This document shows positions 11,756-25,000 of a stretch of DNA of 64,000 bases, in pieces. The number at the start of each line of letters is the position of its first letter. The stretch's first letter is position 1. The stretch comes from Mactromeris polynyma (lineage: Eukaryota; Mollusca; Bivalvia; Venerida; Mactridae), in contig JASFXZ010000037.1 in NCBI GenBank assembly GCA_032209605.1, positions 1-64,000 of the forward strand, read 5' to 3'. Below the pieces are notes generated by a model. It worked only from the letters and a program-made list of their open reading frames with translations, did not search any database and was not told the origin of the DNA. The position numbers and the translations under genes are program-made.

Positions 11756-12429
11756 TATTGTTAACGATTTTGCATAATATATTGATAAAATATGATAGAA
11801 TATATACCTTTAAAAGATTACTATTAATTTGGCTACTATGTTGTGCATTGATGTGTATCTATATCACAGGCCTCTGAAATTTTGGTCGGATGGGTTGGTG
11901 CTATCGATTCACAATTAGTTTAGGAATACAGTTATTGTGTATGCAATGTCGATTATTATTTTGCAAAACTTTTCATCGGCTGACCTCTTCAACGATTGTT
12001 GACATACTGGCCTCTGTTATTTATTTCTTTGTACTAACAATAAATGAAACATACTATAACATATTAAATAGGTGTATTGAAATGTTCGTGTTTTTCCTTA
12101 AGGTTGTCGGAGAAAAGGCCGCGGTTCTGTTTGAAAGAAAAAGTAATCCAAACAGCAGATATAGCTTTGCGCACGAGAACCTTTTCAACCTAAATTGGCA
12201 TGGATCGGTCCTGAAAGTTAATACACCTGTTCGCGGTCAATCTAACAGCACTATACCTGATTTATAAATCTTCACACCTTAGCGAATGTAAGGCCAGTAT
12301 TCCATAGCTGTGGGTTACGTGGTCAGAGTGTACGTGCGTTTGCGTGCCCGCTTCCGCGCCTGTGCATCCGGGAAGCACTATTGCATTCATCCGTGAAATG
12401 AAAAATTATAAAAGGTCTTGCTATGTTTA

Positions 12430-12790
12430 TATACGTACTATGCTTTAAAGCCAAGATCGTCAGTTTTATAATATGTTCTGTAACTTGTTACATTTGTATG
12501 TAAATTTTATGTAACTTGTTTGTATTTGTATAGATGTGTATGGTTTGTTTTTGCATATACAGGTAGCTTGTTTGGGTTTGTGCTTATACATGTGGCAGGT
12601 TTGTGTTTGAGCTAGTTTGTTTTTGTGCATATGAGTGTGGTTCTGGCATGCTTGTATTTGTGGGTGGGCATGTATCTTGTCTATATTTGTATGGTTATAT
12701 GTAAGTTGGTAGTGTTTGAACGTGTATGAAGCATGTTTGTATTTATATGTGTCCTGTCATGTGGCTTGTTTGTATTTGTATGAACATTAA
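12430..12790. repeat. GT/TTTG-rich degenerate minisatellite
   Basis: Irregular repeats of CTTGTTTGTATTTGTAT with inserted ATGTG runs, at least ten degenerate units. Units vary too much for an exact period. Confidence 0.6.
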
Positions 12791-12878
12791 TGAGCACTGC
12801 TATGGGATTTACAACCTCTTCCGTAAGTGACGTCATTTCAAGAAAACGCAACATGTGATGTCACCATTTGCAAGCCAA
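12788..12878 (+). repeat. Truncated left end of the long-TIR MITE
   Basis: Matches the first ~90 bases of the MITE at 13232 (TGGGATTTACAACCTCTT, then GACGTCATTTCAAG and AACGCAACATGTGATGTCA). The right half is missing. Confidence 0.65.
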
Positions 12879-13231
12879 AAAAGACACCTCGAACTATAAT
12901 ATACACAAGGCTTACTTTTTGTGGCACAAAATATTGTTTACATCAAAAGTTGTGAGTTTATGTTGCACGCACCAGTAACTCTTCCTATTATATTTATTAC
13001 CGTCGTCTTATTTGTCCACAAAATGTTAATGTTGACGAACTTGCCATAGCCAAACTACTTCATCCATTGGTATTTCTTTCATGAATGGTGTCTAAAATAT
13101 GATAATTTTCGATTTCAAGGCTTATGTTCATTCAATTTTGACATCAGTGAATGTGGATTTACTCACTTTAATATTCTTATAGCGTTGATCCTGCGCCATA
13201 ATTAAATGAAATCGAAGGACACCAGATCAAT

Positions 13232-13489
13232 ATATGAGAGCTGCTGTGGGATTTACAACCTCTTCTGCAAGTCACGTCATTTCAAGAAAACGCAACATGT
13301 GATGTCAGTATTTGCAAGCAGGAAACAATATTTACTCCATATGGTCACTTCGTTTTCATATTGCCATGTGGGTCAAATATTGCTTTAATACTGTCAGTAC
13401 ATGGTGACGTCACATGTTTTCAGTTTCCAGTTTTTTGGAAATGACGTCACTTAAAGAAGAGGTCGGAAATCGTACAGCGGCACTCATAT
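13232..13489. mobile_element. MITE with ~50-bp terminal inverted repeats, copy 1
   Basis: The left end ATATGAGAGCTGCTGTGGGA and the inverted right end ATATGAGTGCCGCTGTACGA align, and the match continues through GACCTCTTC and GACGTCATTTC for about 50 bases. It is 258 bp long with no coding capacity. A second full-length copy lies at 53407-53643 and a truncated one at 12788. The target duplication is not clear because both flanks are AT-rich. Confidence 0.75.
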
Positions 13490-13519
13490 TATCTTAAATT
13501 AGTCCTGTGATGTATTCCA

Positions 13520-13740
13520 TCCATTTAAGTCCCCCCTGTTTGTCCTCATTAATTCTCATTTGTTGTCCTTTATGGTCGGCCAAGCTATTCCTTGCGCCCA
13601 TGCTCCCTTGCGTATTTACCCTTGCACCTCCTCAAATGCCTAATGTTTTATGGAATGTTGTTTTCCCGCAGGTCTGTGTGGGGAGGCATTGTGTTACGTA
13701 GGTGGCGTTCCTAGTAGCAACTTATTCTCACTTTTATTAT
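13520..13740 (-). repeat. Dispersed repeat family A, reverse copy
   Basis: The reverse complement gives the family signature GAGAATAAGTTG, then ACGCCAC, then a CCCCACACAGACC-like block and GGGAAAACAACA. Related copies lie near 21780, 37375, 43395, 48075, 54820 and 56520. Confidence 0.6.
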
Positions 13741-15324
13741 CTTACAGTTTACTATGTGCATTTTACTGTGTGCGTAATGGAATCGCTATGTTTTTAATAT
13801 TTCCATTGATGTTTTAGATAGGTATTAAGGTTTCTCTCTTGCTTTATACGATTGATTTCTTGGCCTGCTATAATATACGTGTTCAACTCCCCCCTCCCCC
13901 CCCCGGTTTCTGTCCGTGGCCAATTCGATTTCTTATCTTATACCTTAAAGGATTCCTCCCTTTTTTCCCCTTCTACTCTCGTTGGTCGTTTTTTGATAAT
14001 CAACCAGACAATTCCTTATTGTCCCATCCCCGTAGATGTAGTCCCTCACACTTCCTCAACTCCTATATGTTTTCCATGCTGATGTTTCGCTGAGATCTTT
14101 GAAGAGAGGCATTGTCTTGTGAATCTGATGTTCCCAGTTACAACTTAATCCCTTCTTTATCGAGGCTGTTTTGTGCTCAGGAACTTTTAAATTGTAAATA
14201 GATGTCGTCAGTGTCTTTTTTTGGTACCTTGTTAGGTGGATAGTTGTTCGTGAACTTTCGACGATCGTGAAAAATTGTAAAACAATGTGCAATACGCCAC
14301 ACAGAGACGGAAGCGAACTGGTCACGTCGATATGGAATACACTCAAAGTTTACTGTGTTTAACTATATTTCGCGGTCTTGCACACGCCTTATTAACCGAT
14401 GTTCCGTTGTTGCGCGATGAAAGGTCTTTGCTTGCTGAATTAAGAAATACCTTTAATCCTTATAATTCCAAATCGACTTTTCAAACGACTCTCAATGATG
14501 TTTATGTAGTCCGAATACACATCGTGACCTCACTCTGCATTTACCTAATGCACGAATGAATACAACAAAGTACCTAGTTAAACAGGAAATATTCCCTAAA
14601 AAAATAAGTTTTCAAATCACAATAGGAACCATATTGGACATTTATTTAAAATGAAATTTGTGTATGACAATTATTATACATGTACCACGTTAATAAGATT
14701 AAACAGTGTTGTGATAGAGTTCAATGTCGCACTAGAATGATACAAATGTCCGGTGAGCTCACATAGGATGAAATTATCACTTCTAAAACCGCGATGAATG
14801 AAACTCAAAGAATCAAAAACTCGGATGGATAAACTGGTAAACATACCAGATTCCGTATAAACATGAAGTACGTGATTCTAAGAGAATATTACATGCTGTT
14901 GATAACACGTTTTGTGAAACCGAAAACAATGGGCGTGTAATCATATGACTCAGATAAGATTAAATACTAGCTTAATTACGTAATGCTTATATACCATTTA
15001 TTTTACGTTACAAATGGTATGCAGATATTAATCACTTTACAAAATGTATATTCAATTTTATAAGCATGTATTTAAGTTCTGATTAAGTAATTATCCAATG
15101 TAACTTTATGAAATATGTGTATTTGTTTATAAATTTTGATATTTATTAATTCATACTATTAATTAGTTCATGAAATGCGTAAAACTATCGCGTTCATAAT
15201 TGTATCTCATTTTAAATTTCCATTCTAATCATATACACTGTAAGAATTAAGTGTACACCATTACGTTACTTAACACCATTAAATGCAGTAAAAGTTAACT
15301 AAATTAAACGTTCTTCGATAAATA

Positions 15325-15335
15325 CTATATAAAAG
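15325..15335 (+). promoter_or_regulatory. TATA box of the sulfotransferase gene
   Basis: CTATATAAAAG about 180 bases before the ATG at 15511, a good match to the consensus in otherwise featureless AT-rich DNA. Confidence 0.45.
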
Positions 15336-15510
15336 AATTAATGCAAAATTCAAAATCATTACATTTTTGACTTTATTTCCAGTTTGGATCGACTGTTATA
15401 AAACCACTCAACAGAAATACCCTAAATAGTACAAAGAGAGACAACAAGAGACATAAATTCCCGTCCTGTAGCTGGCGACAATACTGTCCGTATACAGCTT
15501 GTAGAAAACA

Positions 15511-16596
15511 ATGCCGTCTGAAAACATTTCAAGATCAAAAGGGGTCATTGTGGTTTTATGTGCTATGGTTATCTTCCTGACTTACGCTTTGATTCAAGTT
15601 TCAATGTCAAATATTGACAGAGGAAGGCTTGAAACAACATTTCAAAGTGAGTCTGATGGTGATATTCTTATAAGCAAAGCAGAATACTCAAATGAAAACA
15701 AACAACAGCCACTTGGGGAACATAGAGAAGCAACCACTAGTGCCATAGCAATTGAAGACTTAAGGACAACACTTAATTTGAAGAGGAAAACAAACGAAAG
15801 ATGTGAGAAAAGATTACCAAAAATAATTTTGGTCGGAAGTCAGAAATCTGGAACTTCAGCCTTAATTCAGTTTACTAGCTACCATCCAAAGATTGCTGCT
15901 TGTAGAAAGCCTGACGAACCACGCTATTTCAGTCGATACTACGATGACCATTCCTTAGAATGGTACCGACAGATGATGCCTTGCAGTTTTTCCGATCAGA
16001 TAACTATGGAAAAAACTCCCGGTTATTTTTATGGAAATATCTCAGCATTGCGGATCAAACAAATGAACGAACAGACTAAAATTCTCATGATCTTCAAAGA
16101 TCCTGTCGAAGTTGCTATTTCGATTTTTGCCATGTGGAGAGCACACAAGGATCCTCGAGTTCGGGGTAAAGAGTTTGAAGACATGGTAACCGTTTTGGAC
16201 AGTGATAACAAGCGGATAGTGAATACAACATCGAAAATAATTTGGTACTGTAAATTCATATTACACGCACAAACATGGGTAGATTCATTTGGAAAAAAAC
16301 AGGTTTACGCTGTCGATGGATCAGCATTTGAAAAAAACCCGTACAGAGAATTACAAAAATTAGAATCAGTTTTGGGACTCGACAATTTTTTCAAAAAAGA
16401 ACAGTTTGTGTTCAGTGAGAAAAAGAAGAAGTACTGCTTTGCCTTTAAGTCTAAGTCGATTCGATGTTTACCCTCTGGTAAAGGACGAGAGCACCCGGCA
16501 GTATCTGAAGAAGTGATTGCATTGTTACGGACTTATTTCAAACCTTTTAACGATAAGATATCGAAGATGTTGAGCCGGTCTTTTATTTGGCAATAG
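15511..16596 (+). CDS. Heparan sulfate 3-O-sulfotransferase-like type II membrane enzyme
   Basis: A single exon of 361 residues. A short cytoplasmic N-terminus is followed by a membrane anchor at about residues 10-31, a stem, and a Golgi-type sulfotransferase domain from about residue 104. The 5'-phosphosulfate-binding loop is VGSQKSGTSAL (108-118), the MEKTPGYF segment (166-173) matches the KTPxYF motif of 3-O-sulfotransferases, and the C-terminal part has YCF...RCL (the conserved Cys pair), GKGREHP and a final SFIW. The family moves sulfate from PAPS to the 3-OH of glucosamine in heparan sulfate, in the Golgi. Length fits HS3ST2-like members. One oddity is the 3'-phosphate-binding motif, which reads FKDPVEVAIS where RDPVERAIS is usual: the first Arg is Lys and the second is Val, while Ser204 is kept. 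PAPS binding may be altered. The intronless form suggests an old retrocopy or an expanded family member. Confidence 0.85.
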   Translation: MPSENISRSKGVIVVLCAMVIFLTYALIQVSMSNIDRGRLETTFQSESDGDILISKAEYSNENKQQPLGEHREATTSAIAIEDLRTTLNLKRKTNERCEKRLPKIILVGSQKSGTSALIQFTSYHPKIAACRKPDEPRYFSRYYDDHSLEWYRQMMPCSFSDQITMEKTPGYFYGNISALRIKQMNEQTKILMIFKDPVEVAISIFAMWRAHKDPRVRGKEFEDMVTVLDSDNKRIVNTTSKIIWYCKFILHAQTWVDSFGKKQVYAVDGSAFEKNPYRELQKLESVLGLDNFFKKEQFVFSEKKKKYCFAFKSKSIRCLPSGKGREHPAVSEEVIALLRTYFKPFNDKISKMLSRSFIWQ

Positions 16597-19031
16597 TACA
16601 TGGTTATTTGAGACTCCTGTGATGAACTTACTTTGGTAAATTCTTCTTCTTTGTATGCACTTAATTTTAGTGATTTTATTGTTGACGTGACTTATCACGA
16701 AATAACAAAAGTGTAAAGACTTTGGTGGGCATCGGTCATACCTCGCATCCATTTAGGAGCATTCTATCTTTTCTTCAAGTACTAAGTAAATATAAAAACC
16801 TCTTTTAAAAGCCACCTTGAAATTAAGACCATCTCACCCTGTAAGACGGTTATGCCAAGGACCAGATTTTAGATTATCTTCGATATGTTAACTCGACAGT
16901 CAGTCCACCTCACTAGTATGACTGATTTCCTTCAGACTCATTGGTGGTATTTTTATTGATGTTTAGGTTATTGTGATCACGGCGTCACTTAAATTGGCAC
17001 CGGGCTAAGTGAAGCCGAGTTCTGTTTTTCTGATGAATCTCTATTCACACTCAGACATGCAGATGATAGGATACGCCTATACATACGTAAAAACGAGAGA
17101 CTATTGAGTTGTTGAGAGAGACTGGTCCGGGGGAGGTAGAGTACTGATGTGGGGTAAGATCATGGGGAACCGTAAGAATAAGGTGATGGTTATACAGGGA
17201 AACCTTAATGCACAGCGTTACATTACTGAGGTACTTAATCCTCATGTAATTCCTTTCATTCGCCATCACGACCTCGGTGTAACATTGCCACAGGACCATG
17301 CCCGTCAGCACACAGCGAGAATCACAACCAAATAACTGGCTCAAAGCAACGTCTACGTCATGCCATGGCTTGCGGTTTTCCCTGATAGGGCATATCTAGG
17401 ATGAACAGGGACGTAAAGCGAGGGCCAACCACTAAATTCACAATATCTAAGATCTCTCACGGGCATTGTAGCAAGAATGGAGGAATCTGCCTAATGGACA
17501 AATTCAACATGTCGCGAATTCGTTCAAATGGGGATTACACACATTATCAATTTTAATTAATAAGCAGATTTAAAACAAACACTTTTATCCCTTAAGATTT
17601 TTTGAGATTTTGACCCTATCCGAATTCGCCATGATCTTACTCAAAAACTGTTTATTGTAACACAATTATGTCAACTGATTTGTATGCACAAATGAATACA
17701 CTTTATTTTCTGTATAGGTTCCAGCAACATAAACGTAATATATTTCCACAATCTTTACTTGAACATGGGGGGACTTTATACCCTTGTGAAATTAGGTGAC
17801 CTTTATTAATACTCGGTAGAATCTAGATATATTATACCAATTTTGATATCACTTTAATTGTATCTTCAAAGATATCGGGACTTTTAATAAGCCAATTATT
17901 GCTGTCAAAAGGTGAAAATTGGTCATTTGAAAAAAATTATATCTAGAGTTGAAAATAATCTCTATGGTCGTGTTGGTTTGCTAGGTAGGGTCATGGTCTC
18001 GTTCCATAGTCAGTATCTTAGTTAAGATACAAGTTTGAACTTGCTAAAACATCGATATTTCATGCGAAACAAGCTAACTTTGGTCAAATGTATTGAGTAT
18101 ACCAGTGAATAATTAAAAGTGGAAATTTCCATTTAGTCATAGCAAAGATGATTAGTTCACTTAGCTTACATAATGACTATGAAACGGGCCACTTGTATGG
18201 TTTACAATCAACAAGCGGTAATGAGATAAAGCGTGGATAAACTAAAAGTGGACGGACGCACAGACGCAGAAGAAAGTATCACTCTCGAAAACCACATGAA
18301 GCTTTTTATGACACAGTTATTAGATTGTAGAGTCTTTACAGATAAATTGTAATTGGATTTTCCTTTGGATGAGCTGATATTAGACTAAAGTCAACATACT
18401 TGGTATATTTCAAAGAATGTAAGGATGTGCAGCATAATTATAGATACATATGTCTACACTTCAAACAATTATTTAGAAAACGTCCATTCTTATTTGAATT
18501 TAATAATTCCAGGCCAACGTCCAGTTTTAAACATATCAGCGTCAAGTTTACAGTTGAGATATAATTGATGGATAATACGTTCGCTCAAGATTAAGACCAG
18601 TGCCAACTTCAAATGGATTTTATCCCGAAAACTACATTAAAACTGTTATGGTTTTTAATGGTAATGACAACAACATATTAATACCATTCATTCATCATCC
18701 TTGATTTGACCATATAATAGTCTGTATGTTAAATAAACCAGTTTAGGAAAATTGAATTTTAAGGACAAGTGTAAGATTTTACTTAAGATGTTTCTGCAAT
18801 ACTGCCCCTTGAGACGTCAGGGTGTGAGTATATCTAATTAGTTACAGCATGGAGCCAACATCGATCAGATCTGGGGTATTTTGCAATGTGCCAGAATGTT
18901 GGACATGATTGGTGATATGTTGAATGGAACTTGATACCAACTATTACCAAACAGTGAACTGTAAATGTAAAACATCAAAATCACGTCGTCACGTACACAG
19001 TCATGAATTTCACTGATTGTGAAATTGTCAT
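16597..19031. other. Intergenic, with a Tc1 relic
   Basis: Apart from the Tc1 pseudogene at 17025-17540 nothing is recognised. The region is AT-rich with no extended open frames. Confidence 0.5.
17025..17540 (+). pseudogene. Tc1-like transposase relic
   Basis: Across two frames one can read DESLFTLRHADDRIRLYIR, then GNLNAQRYITEVLNPHVIPF, DLGVTLPQDHARQHTAR and a degraded NVYVMPWLAVFP. These are the consecutive DES..F, GNLNAQRY, QQDNARPHTAR and LPWPALSPD blocks of Tc1 transposases. Stops and frameshifts interrupt it (for example after HTARITTK at 17333), and the third acidic position region is decayed. TIRs were not found. It is an inactive remnant. Confidence 0.8.
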
Positions 19032-22000
19032 TCACGATTTCAGAATTCTCTTCATTATGTCTTGTACCTCTCTTGTACTTCTTTCTGTCTGTATATTCTC
19101 TGAATCCATGATCACATCGTTTGGGTAGATCTTCCCGGATATCTTTGTTTCCAGTCTGTAAAATAAGGGCGGTGTTATAGCATTGCGGTCCCAGGTGTTT
19201 GGTAACCATTTATGTGTAAATATTTATGCATCGGACACACACGCGTAAGTGAAACAAGGTTTTATATACATTGTGTAATGCCTGGTTAATGATTTTATCG
19301 CATATAGTATCTTCCTATATACCATCTACTACCAATTGAACGTTACTAGAGCATTAAACTTACAAAACTAAATTTTAAGGTAAAGATTAGTTGTGCAACA
19401 TAAAGAATGTCGAGATGTTACGAATGCTGGTCAATCCAGATCCATAATGGATTTTGGAAAATTCACCGAAATTGAATGGATTTCGACAAGGTAACGTACC
19501 CTATATCATAAGGTTAACCAATCCGCGGCAAGGTTACAAACATTGTTGGGTTGAAGAGAAATTGCCTTGGTTGTTAACGTAAGGTTTGATTGGTTTACAC
19601 AACACTGATTTGCAAATAGCAAAACCATATTAGTACGTCTGCGCCGAAAAATACAATACCCACATTATTTTACTCAGGAGATTTGCACTACACAATTAAT
19701 AAATAATTTATCTTTCCGTACAGTATATTTGTTACCAGTTTAACATCTGTAGAGAAATCACTCACCAAGAAGGTTGATGCGAGAGATGGAAAGAGTTGGG
19801 AGAGAGGGAGAGAGGACATTTTAACAAATGTTTAAGACTTCTGAAAGGTTAGATTTTCGATAGCAGTATAGTATGCCAGTTATTGCTTATGTATACTTGT
19901 GGACTATTATCAAATTATTTTAAATCACATTATGAGGAATCACTCATGCTCGGGGTCACCACCACTTATCAGTATGTATAATTAATATTTCTGTCAGTTT
20001 TGTGAATGAAGCATTATAATTCAATACATTACTAATACAAACATGATATACCATTGAGATAAACCACACAGTGGAATTAAACATTTTCTTTATGTATAGG
20101 ATTAGTTTATTTCAAAATCATGATTATTTTTTTTGAAATTTTGTAGATTTTGAACGGCTTCCACATTTTAAGTATTAATACAGTTCAACTTATCTGAAGT
20201 TAGCCTCTCTTCAGCAAAAAGAGAGACACAGTGGGTGAGGGGGTAGAGAGCATGACTCATGGTCCGCAAGTCGTGAGTTCAAGCCCCGACATGAGCGAGG
20301 TTGAACCGCAAACTTCACAATCCGTGGATTTGGCGCGAGTACTGGTCAGTATAGTGAGTAAGCAATGAATCAGTCGTTGGACGTGCTTTGTTGTAAGTTT
20401 TAAGAACTTGTTTCACAAAATAAATAAGTTTAACTAAAATGAAAAATTCTAAATGTAGGAAAGTATCGGTTAAAACATGTTACATACGGAGAAAAGAAAA
20501 CTGCTGTTCAAAACACAAATAATTCTAAAAATAGTAAAAGTATCACAATATCTGTTCAACACACAAATACATGTACTTCTAAGAATAGAAAAGTATCTGT
20601 TCAAAACACAAATAGTTCTAAGAATAGAAAAGTATCTGTTCAAAACACAAATAGTTCTAAGAATAGAAAAGTATCTGTTCAAAACACAAATAGTTCTAAG
20701 AATAGAAAAGTATGTGTTCAAAACACAAATAGTTCTAAGAATAGAAAAGTATCTGTTCAAAAAACAAATAAATCTAAAGATAGAAAAGCATCTGTTCAAA
20801 ACACAAATAATTCAAAAAGTAGAAAAGTATCTGTTCAAAACAAACAATTCTAAAAAAGGAAAGGTACCTGAAAGTTTTAATCCTGTCGTATTCGCCACAA
20901 ACTGCTAACAATTTGTCTTTTTTTCTGAAACAGACGACGTCCGGCGTAAATCCTAAATGTCGCCATGACAACAGACTTTTGACCTTTTGACCTCTAATTG
21001 TAAGTTGATGAAGCACATCAATGGCGCCCTTTTCGTTACCTTAAATGTATGTATGTAAGAAAAAATAATGAAATTATTATTTTACGAAGAACTTAATAAG
21101 CAACGTGTGTCCCAAAATAGGTCAATTATAAGCATTCGTCGTTGTTAATGACGTCGGAGAAAAATGTTGGAGGCCGTCACGTGTCTTGCCGTTTATCACG
21201 TGATTGTAAAATGTACTTAATGAAATGGATTGATGGAATAATATCAAGGTAACTTAATGTTAATGTGAGTTTTATCGGATTGAAGCAATACTTATACAAT
21301 GATTATATTTAAAGTGAATTAGTATTCAGTAGACCCGAAAAAGGACGAAATCCGAGGAGTACTTTTTTGTATTTGCGTTGATTTATCGTCGCCACCGGTT
21401 TCCCACATGGGCGACGCCTCCGGTAGAATGTTAGTCATTTTAGATTTTGGAGGATAGTGCATGATACAGTTCCAGAAGCACCCCTGTTAGTATTGTAAGT
21501 AAGTGATGGAGCGGGGAATCGAACCTGCGATCCCTGGATTACTAGTCCAGCGCGTTACCACTGGACTACGGAATACCAAAATGAACGTGCGTGTTATGGG
21601 GAGTGGTCTTGAGACGTGATCGACACAAACGTAACAAGAAGTCCCCCTTTTTGATGCTGTTCATTTGACTTTATTTCCCGTAGTGCGAAGTACGCATTTA
21701 ACTACTCGGAGAGTTAGTAGTTCAGCCCATGCCACTTTACATTGCATAATTAATTTACTTTATTGAGAGGTACCCAGCACTAATATTTGTTCTAGAACAG
21801 AGAGAATACGTAACTACGGGGAACGCCACATACACAAGACAATACCTCCCCACGCAGACCTCAGGAAAAACAACAATCCACAAAACATAACGCACCTAAG
21901 GAGGTCAAACGTTACACATATTAAGGAACAGAGGCACAAGGAACGGCCCAACAGACCATAAGGAATAATTAAGAGTATCAAAGTGGACAGTAAAAGGAGG

Positions 22001-25000
22001 GGAGGGGGGAATTAATGGATGGAAAAGCTCACAGGACAATTCAAGACAACTGGCCACAATAGGCCAACATTGGGCAGGAAACACTCTGAACACTGTATAA
22101 AGTGACAGTATTGCATAGGGGAAAGGGAAACATAAAACATTCATAACACAAACAGAAACAACAATCATATAGCGAATTACAGCCTAGAGAACGACACACT
22201 GATATTCTGTTAACCGGGTATTCTAATGTTAACATGCTAAATTGAAACCATTAGTATACAGTCAAACCTGTGTTAAAGACCACCTGCGAACAAAGACCAC
22301 TATTGCAAAACCTGTCTGCAAAAACCACCATTTTTTTCTCCCATCATACCATTTTCAATGATATTTAATCTGTTAATAGAGACCACCTGTAAACAAAGAC
22401 CACATTTTGCTGTTCCCATGGATGGTCTTTACAGACAGGTTTGATCGTATACCGAAAAATAAACAAACAGTGGTATGTAAAATCTATGAAAACCGGATAA
22501 TCTTTTATCGACTGCTGGAAAAACAAATACAAATGTGTACACGTATTTACTTTGGAATTGTTGTAACAAATTGTGATTTGATCGGCCTATGAAAACATGT
22601 TTTGTAAAATATTAGTCATAACGATATTGAGCACAATACACACTTATACATTTTCGTAACGGGTCAATAAAAAACGTTTTAATTTGTATCTACTATATAT
22701 ACAAAACTTAAAGTTGTATCTGGCACATCTGAACCTAAATTATTTTAATGGGCTTCATCCAGTATTGTTGTTACATAGTCTAAAACACTTTTAATAAGAA
22801 ACATTGCCATAAATAACCGTTTAAAACAATATTGTTAAATCATATTACTAACAGACAAAACTAGTACAACTTTTATGATAATACAAACGTCATTTTTCGA
22901 CAAATACAGATAAGTACATTATAAATGTATTCTGTGATAATGCGTATTTAGAGAAGTTTTAGCTAGAAATGTTTGCTTAGGTCAACAATATATCTTAAAA
23001 TCGGATTTTGATTATTTTCACAATGATTTTGAAAACTATACTATGTAACACATCTTTAAGCAATTTCCACTTTACCTTAATGTCTATCGGTTACTGCAAT
23101 GTGTGTGAATATATAGTCGATTACATAAATTTTCGGAGATGGAGGACACATGACTATGTATTATATTTTGTAAAATTGTCAAGCAGAACATACCAGATTT
23201 CCTGGCATTAAGTATCAACCAGTACTGACAACTTCTCCATATGTGAAGTACATGACCGTAGCAAATATCAAGTAAGATCATAACCTGCCCAACCCGGGAA
23301 TCGAACCCGGAACTACCGGGCGACAGTTCTACCAACCGAGCCAACCGGGCGAGTTTCTGGATAGGAGAATGTTTTCATGACAACAAGCTTAACTATACTG
23401 AGTGCATTTAAAACACATACTTTTTGGCCTGTTGATTGTAGTTGGATATAGCATAAATGTTGCACAAATATGAAAAAATATCGTCCTTATCTTTTATTCC
23501 TATGTAAGTCCACGAATCTTGAGAAAATTGGGCATTTCTAAATGTACTGAATAGGCCAATATATTGTATACTGTACAGACGAGTATACACGTTTCACTTT
23601 CCGCGCGGTAGGAGAACATGATAACTTACCACAAATGTAGACATTGTCCTCCCTGTCTTTAATCACACCATGGGGTATTGTAATTTTTTCATACCTGCAA
23701 AAAAATACTTTTTAAAAATCGAGATGAAAACCTTTCATAAATAACCTTTCATAAATAACGGCACTTGATACCGCGTATCATGTTCGCTCCGACTCAAATT
23801 AGTCGAAGTCAAGTTTATCTACAAGATTTCACGCTCTAACACATTGTGTATACTAGTATTTGCGTTCAATGATTCATTGTCGCAATAACTATAATAATTA
23901 TAATAATAATAGCTAAACTATTTTCAAAAGGCGAAACACAAAATATAGTAAACTTTAACTTGAACATTATAATGACAAATACAAAGCACGTCTTATTTAT
24001 ATGTGGCCTTCTATAAATCATAAAGCGTCTAAAAACTGGACAGAAATTAATTCATTCAAACGGAAATTTATCCAAAGGGGAAAAAATGTTTACACGTCAA
24101 AACATATCCTAGGGGCGGGGCAAAAATAGGGTAGATCGGGAAACCTGAAACAAAAATATTTTTCTTTTACGCCTAAGTAACGGTTAGTCAAATTACTTAT
24201 TGAACATAGCATGTACTTGAGTAATCTCCCTTGATGTGACCAGGAAGAATAAGGGAGATTAACATTACTGATTTAACTTCAACCTTTACTTGAGTAATCT
24301 CCCTTGATGTGACCAGAGGAAGACTAAGGGAGATTAACATTACTGATTTAACTTAAACCTTCACTTAAATTGTCTCCCTTGGTGTAACCAGGAAGAAAAA
24401 GGGAGACCAACATTCCTGATTAAGCTTCAACCTATTAAGTTTTCTCCCTTGATTAGACCAAAAAACATTCGCTCAAAAATACACAATATATTCAGGAATT
24501 TCGAGAGAGAAACAAACTTGCTAACTGACCTAAATATTTCTTCTCCGTCCGGTGTTATACAGAGTACCCTCCCTTTGTATGAATCTGACACCAATATATT
24601 ATTAGCTTCTGTAACTGCCAAGTGAAACGGTGTTCCAAATTTGGATGTTCCTCCAGGAGCATATTGTAATGTTTTTATCACGTGACCATCAGTGTCAATG
24701 AATTCTATTTTTGTACCAACTCCCAGAACGAGGCCATATTTGTATGGAGCTATCCCGTAACAGAAACCGTCGGTTTGAATTTTCTGACCAGGAATTATAT
24801 TTTTGCCATCAACAAAGAATTCCATAACAGTTCTTTCTTTTGGAATTGTAACATACACATCAGACCCGTCCCTGTTAGACGAATGAAGGCACAAAGTGTG
24901 AGGCGATCCTGAAAACAAAAAAGTGATATCAAGACTGTAATACAAAGTTTACCAAATTTACCTCCCTTGTTCTAATGTGTTGGCCATTTTGATAGGCAAA

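Larger units (their letters stand above)
8350..15324. other. Long repeat-rich intergenic region
   Basis: Nearly 7 kb without a convincing gene. It holds a ~1-kb TIR element (9101-10141), a dispersed repeat (11495-11755), a GT-rich minisatellite (12430-12790), MITE copies (12788-13489), and a dispersed repeat in reverse orientation (13520-13740). An open frame at 11890-12267 has no recognised motif. Nothing further is seen in 10142-11494 or 13741-15324 beyond AT-rich sequence. Confidence 0.5.

Noticed and set aside
11890..12267. A 125-codon frame with VVGEKAAVLFERKSNPNSRY
   Set aside because: The second half looks protein-like, but there is no recognised family, no clear splice site and no partner exon.
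20477..20908. A 143-codon plus-strand frame and a 109-codon minus-strand frame with repeated KYLFKTQIVLRIE or its antisense
   Set aside because: Both are by-products of a 39-bp tandem repeat whose length is divisible by three; no start context or splice evidence.
21505..21590. A functional tRNA-Thr gene on the minus strand
   Set aside because: Box A, box B and the anticodon stem are good, but the acceptor stem does not pair and the flank matches a dispersed SINE copy at 28588.
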